A stretch of 23,932 bases of DNA from a virus, in IMG/VR virus record IMGVR_UViG_3300046459_000097, positions 1 to 23,932 of that record. The stretch is one strand, 5' to 3'. This document shows, piece by piece, positions 22,295-23,932 of this stretch (the first letter of the stretch is position 1; each line of letters begins with the position of its first letter). Both the position numbers and the translations under genes were made by a program. Below the pieces are notes generated by a model that worked only from the letters and a program-made list of their open reading frames with translations, searched no databases and had not been told where the DNA came from.

Positions 22295-22351
22295 TCATCC
22301 GGGGAATCGTATGGATCAAATCCATGCAATGCGTGTCAGGCGGGACACAGT

Positions 22352-22404
22352 GTAAGGTTTGCGTAAGGTTTATTAACCGGTTCCTCTGGTCACCTATTGA
22401 CCAG
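22352..22404 (+). promoter_or_regulatory. Candidate operator region upstream of the 125-residue gene
   Basis: Two GTAAGGTTT copies (22352-22360 and 22363-22371, period 11) lead into TTAACCGG and then CTGGTCA-CCTAT-TGACCAG (22386-22404), a perfect 7-base dyad. The phased repeats and the dyad suggest regulated transcription of the following gene. A TTGCAA (22406-22411) with TATTGT 19 bases on is a poor promoter match. Confidence 0.45.
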
Positions 22405-22500
22405 TTTGCAACCATGGAATGCACTAGGGATATTGTGGCAACGGCACGGACTGAGGGTGCGGCAGTCAATCCGCACGGGCAAATAGCGGTAAGAACAACC

Positions 22501-22878
22501 ATGCGAACAACATTTACTTTGGATGCTGAAAACCATGCGCAATCCGACGTCCACTCAAAGCAGACACCGCACTCAATCACAGTGGGGACACCTGTAGTCA
22601 CGACGGCACCATATGCCACCGAGTGCGGCATATTGCCGAAGGGCGCTAAAGGTTTCGTGATCTATATCCGTGAAACCACGGGTGAGGTAGGGATACTAAT
22701 GGAAGGGTTGGAACCCGCGCTACTTCACTGGGAAAACTGGCTAACCATCATGCCCTACGACACTGAGGATCTGCTCGCGGTCCTTGAGTTCAAGCGTAAA
22801 CCTGGGGCTGTCGAGCGGCGCCTATTGACCTACACGGGGATCGCGGCGGCGATGCTGCTCGCTCTTTTTCAGTCCTGA
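22501..22878 (+). CDS. 125-residue hypothetical protein with beta core and C-terminal membrane helix
   Basis: ATG 22501 is the most likely start; in-frame ATGs at 22414 and 22324 would extend it through bases that look non-coding and contain the dyad at 22386. The core reads ITVGTPVVTTA, LPKGAKGFVIYI, TGEVGILMEGLEPALLHWEN and LTIMPYDTEDLLAVLEF, with a G-V-x(6)-KG-x-GFV pattern that fits a small SH3-like barrel. The last 17 residues (YTGIAAAMLLALFQS) form a membrane segment. DNA is less GC-rich than neighbours. Function unknown. Confidence 0.6.
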   Translation: MRTTFTLDAENHAQSDVHSKQTPHSITVGTPVVTTAPYATECGILPKGAKGFVIYIRETTGEVGILMEGLEPALLHWENWLTIMPYDTEDLLAVLEFKRKPGAVERRLLTYTGIAAAMLLALFQS

Positions 22879-22903
22879 ATGGCTGCCAGTTGACGATTGT
22901 AGT

Positions 22904-22917
22904 GCACGGTGCCGTGC
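22904..22917. repeat. Inverted repeat GCACGG-TG-CCGTGC
   Basis: A perfect 6-base dyad in the 78-base gap between the 125-residue gene and the next micro protein, 8 bases after TTGACG (22890-22895). Could be an operator or weak hairpin; no proper -10 or T run accompanies it. Confidence 0.45.
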
Positions 22918-22956
22918 TTTAGGTTCCGTGGGGATACGAGGGAAGGTAGGGACGAG

Positions 22957-23076
22957 ATGTCAACACTGGGTTTCATTTTGGTGTTCCTGGGGGCGGTGCT
23001 CTCAGGCCTACCTAGTCGGGGATTATTCAACGCAGGCCTATTCATTCTTGGACTCTTTTTCATCTATCGCGGGTAA
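22957..23076 (+). CDS. 39-residue membrane peptide with two hydrophobic segments
   Basis: ATG 22957 has a purine-rich leader (GGAAGGTAGGGACGAG). MSTLGFILVFLGAVLSGLPS is the first hydrophobic segment; after an SRG turn comes RGLFNAGLFILGLFFIYRG. Two short helices with a tight basic turn give a hairpin topology, as in tiny holins and regulatory membrane peptides. Nothing further identifies it. Confidence 0.55.
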   Translation: MSTLGFILVFLGAVLSGLPSRGLFNAGLFILGLFFIYRG

Positions 23077-23095
23077 ATAACAGGGAGTTGCAGTT

Positions 23096-23494
23096 ATGGA
23101 GACTTTGTTGATGGCCGACCCCGTGCGCCCTTCGATAAGCGATGAGGAGATCGAAAGCCTGGAGGCGCTGTTCAACGCCCTCAAGCCGTTCTTCGACCTA
23201 GAGCACGCTGTGCTGCCCGCAGCCTACATCCGGGCATTCATATTGGTCGGCAAGAAGGAAGGCCTGGGCGTCACTGAGTACGCGGATCAAGTCGGCATCA
23301 GCCCGACCGTGATGACGCGCAACCTGCTCGACATCGGCGACCGCAACAGGCAGCGCGAGAAGGGCCTGGAGCTAATCACCCAGGATCGCGACCCGTTCGA
23401 CCTGCGCAAGCACAGGGCGCGCCTGACGCCCAAGGGGCGCAAGATGGCCCACGACATCAACGTGGCCCTGAGGCGCCTGCGGAGGGCCAAGTGA
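23096..23494 (+). CDS. MarR-like winged-helix DNA-binding regulator
   Basis: Starts at ATG 23096, nine bases after GGGAG (a start at 23111 is possible). Of 132 residues, about 39-80 form the helices LPAAYIRAFILVG, GVTEYADQVGISPTVMTRNL, the second being a clear helix-turn-helix, and 90-112 form a wing (LELITQDRDP then KHRARLTPKG) ending in the TPKG motif found in MarR-type regulators. A basic tail (RRLRRAK) follows. It is a good candidate for the lysis-lysogeny or integration regulator, as it lies two genes before the integrase. The target could be one of the dyads in the control region, but that is inference. Confidence 0.75.
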   Translation: METLLMADPVRPSISDEEIESLEALFNALKPFFDLEHAVLPAAYIRAFILVGKKEGLGVTEYADQVGISPTVMTRNLLDIGDRNRQREKGLELITQDRDPFDLRKHRARLTPKGRKMAHDINVALRRLRRAK

Positions 23495-23577
23495 ACTCGT
23501 TCCTCTACCTCTTCTCTGGCCTGTGCATCGGCATGGGCGCTGCCGCAACCTACCGCTACCTACGGGGAGACCTGTGA
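23491..23577 (+). CDS. 28-residue membrane peptide
   Basis: A GTG start at 23491 overlaps the regulator stop (GTGA) and has GGAGG six bases upstream, an excellent site. It encodes MNSFLYLFSGLCIGMGAAAT then YRYLRGDL: one hydrophobic helix followed by a basic end. Probably co-translated with the MarR-like regulator. Function unknown. Confidence 0.55.
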   Translation: MNSFLYLFSGLCIGMGAAATYRYLRGDL

Positions 23578-23600
23578 CACATGGCATACGCTGAGAAACG
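23576..23600 (+). repeat. 25-base direct repeat, copy 1 (copy 2 at 23778-23802)
   Basis: GACACATGG followed by C(A/C)TACGCTGAGAAACG occurs at 23576-23600 and 23778-23802 with one mismatch. Each copy covers the ATG and the first six or seven codons (MAYAEKR) of the gene that follows it, the 71-residue protein and the integrase. Confidence 0.85.
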
Positions 23601-23796
23601 TGGCGTCGTAAAGGTTGACCCGAGCGCAAGCCCTGACGGCGCCTGCTGGTCTGTCGTCTACCGGGATGGGCGGTCGGAAGTGAAGCGGGAGCGGTTCGCA
23701 GACGAGGCGAGCGCTAGACGGCGCGCCCACGGCGCCCTCCTAGAGCACACCCCGTACATCATCCACCTTGAGGGTCCGACACATGGCCTACGCTGA
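23581..23796 (+). CDS. 71-residue protein, possible stand-alone integrase-arm-type domain
   Basis: ATG 23581 begins MAYAEKRGVVKVDPSASPDG, sharing MAYAEKR with the integrase two hundred bases later. The next part, WSVVYRDGRSEVKRERFADE then ASARRRAHGALLEH, has the same layout as the integrase start (W-x-V-Y-R, then R-F, then a helix), a three-stranded sheet plus helix fold used by integrases to bind arm-type DNA sites. It has no catalytic domain and ends at 23796, 14 bases inside the integrase gene. It may be a split-off duplicate of the arm-binding domain that modulates integration. Confidence 0.55.
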   Translation: MAYAEKRGVVKVDPSASPDGACWSVVYRDGRSEVKRERFADEASARRRAHGALLEHTPYIIHLEGPTHGLR

Positions 23797-23932
23797 GAAA
23801 CGGGAAGGCAAGCTGACGGGCGTCTGGATCGGCGAAGTCTACCGCAAGCCCAAGACCTTCCGGCGCCGCTTCAAGACCAAGAAGGACGCCGAAGGCTACG
23901 AGCTGTACGTCAAGCTCACCGGTGAGGAGCCG
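23783..23932 (+). CDS. Tyrosine integrase, N-terminal arm-binding region (partial)
   Basis: Only 50 codons are present before the window ends. The start ATG 23783 overlaps the previous gene by 14 bases and has GAGGG eight bases upstream. The sequence MAYAEKREGKLTGVWIGEVY then RKPKTFRRRFKTKKDAEGYE fits the N-terminal DNA-binding domain of phage tyrosine recombinases (W, then a positively charged strand, RF-TKK-DAE helix). The catalytic R, H, R and Y lie outside the window, so the identification is from the N-terminal pattern only. Confidence 0.65.
   Translation, partial: MAYAEKREGKLTGVWIGEVYRKPKTFRRRFKTKKDAEGYELYVKLTGEEP

Noticed and set aside
22352-22376. CtrA-like binding site (GTAA-N7-GTAA followed by TTAACC)
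   Set aside because: The consensus TTAA-N7-TTAA is not met; kept only as phased repeats.
22324-22500. Longer version of the 125-residue gene
   Set aside because: Codons look unlike coding DNA and the segment contains the dyad at 22386-22404.

Overview
The window is a stretch of a GC-rich tailed-phage (or prophage) genome. The hallmark proteins are a P22/SU10-type portal, an SU10-type major capsid protein, a short-tail adaptor, a nozzle-like tail protein and large internal virion proteins with no tape measure or sheath, which indicate a podovirus. The closest architecture I recognise is the SU10-like head and tail module. A partial tyrosine-integrase-like gene at the right edge suggests a temperate life style. 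GC content and codon use, together with the style of the integrase and of the MarR-like regulator, fit an alphaproteobacterial (for example rhizobial) host, but this is inference; nothing in the window names the host.

Layout. Positions 1-18257 are one tightly packed block read on the minus strand, whose genes mostly overlap by 1-11 bases or touch as TAAATG, ATGA, TGATG or TAATG. In order of transcription from 18257 down: collar-domain tail fibre with HxH motifs; two small proteins, one built of heptapeptide repeats; a 150-base AT-rich gap; nozzle-like tail protein; receptor-binding-like tail fibre; a likely fibre-assembly protein; a small GNAT-like protein; a virion protein ending in an S74 self-cleaving domain; a virion protein with an N-terminal lysozyme; a 701-residue ejection-type protein; putative small terminase; endonuclease VII-type HNH protein; large terminase; portal; three small proteins; scaffold; major capsid protein; a strong Rho-independent terminator; a small conserved protein; the adaptor; and the start of a GH108 endolysin, cut by the window edge. 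This is the late module for packaging, assembly, ejection and lysis.

Positions 18258-19070 hold no convincing gene. They form the divergent control region between the late (minus) and early (plus) blocks and are dense with structure: three copies of ATGGGACCC, two compound hairpins, a 17-base perfect palindrome, two ATACG/CGTAT dyads, a tandem 13-base repeat and phased ATTGTTGCGC repeats.

Positions 19071-23932 are a plus-strand block of short, mostly unknown accessory genes. It contains five micro membrane proteins of 28-45 residues, three of them starting inside the stop codon of the preceding gene and one overlapping it by 11 bases. Two intergenic cassettes are near-identical (compound hairpin followed by a conserved leader of about 47 bases). 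The block ends with a MarR-like winged-helix regulator, a 28-residue membrane peptide, a 71-residue protein that shares its start sequence with the integrase, and the integrase N-terminus. No tRNA, CRISPR array, IS element or replication gene was seen.
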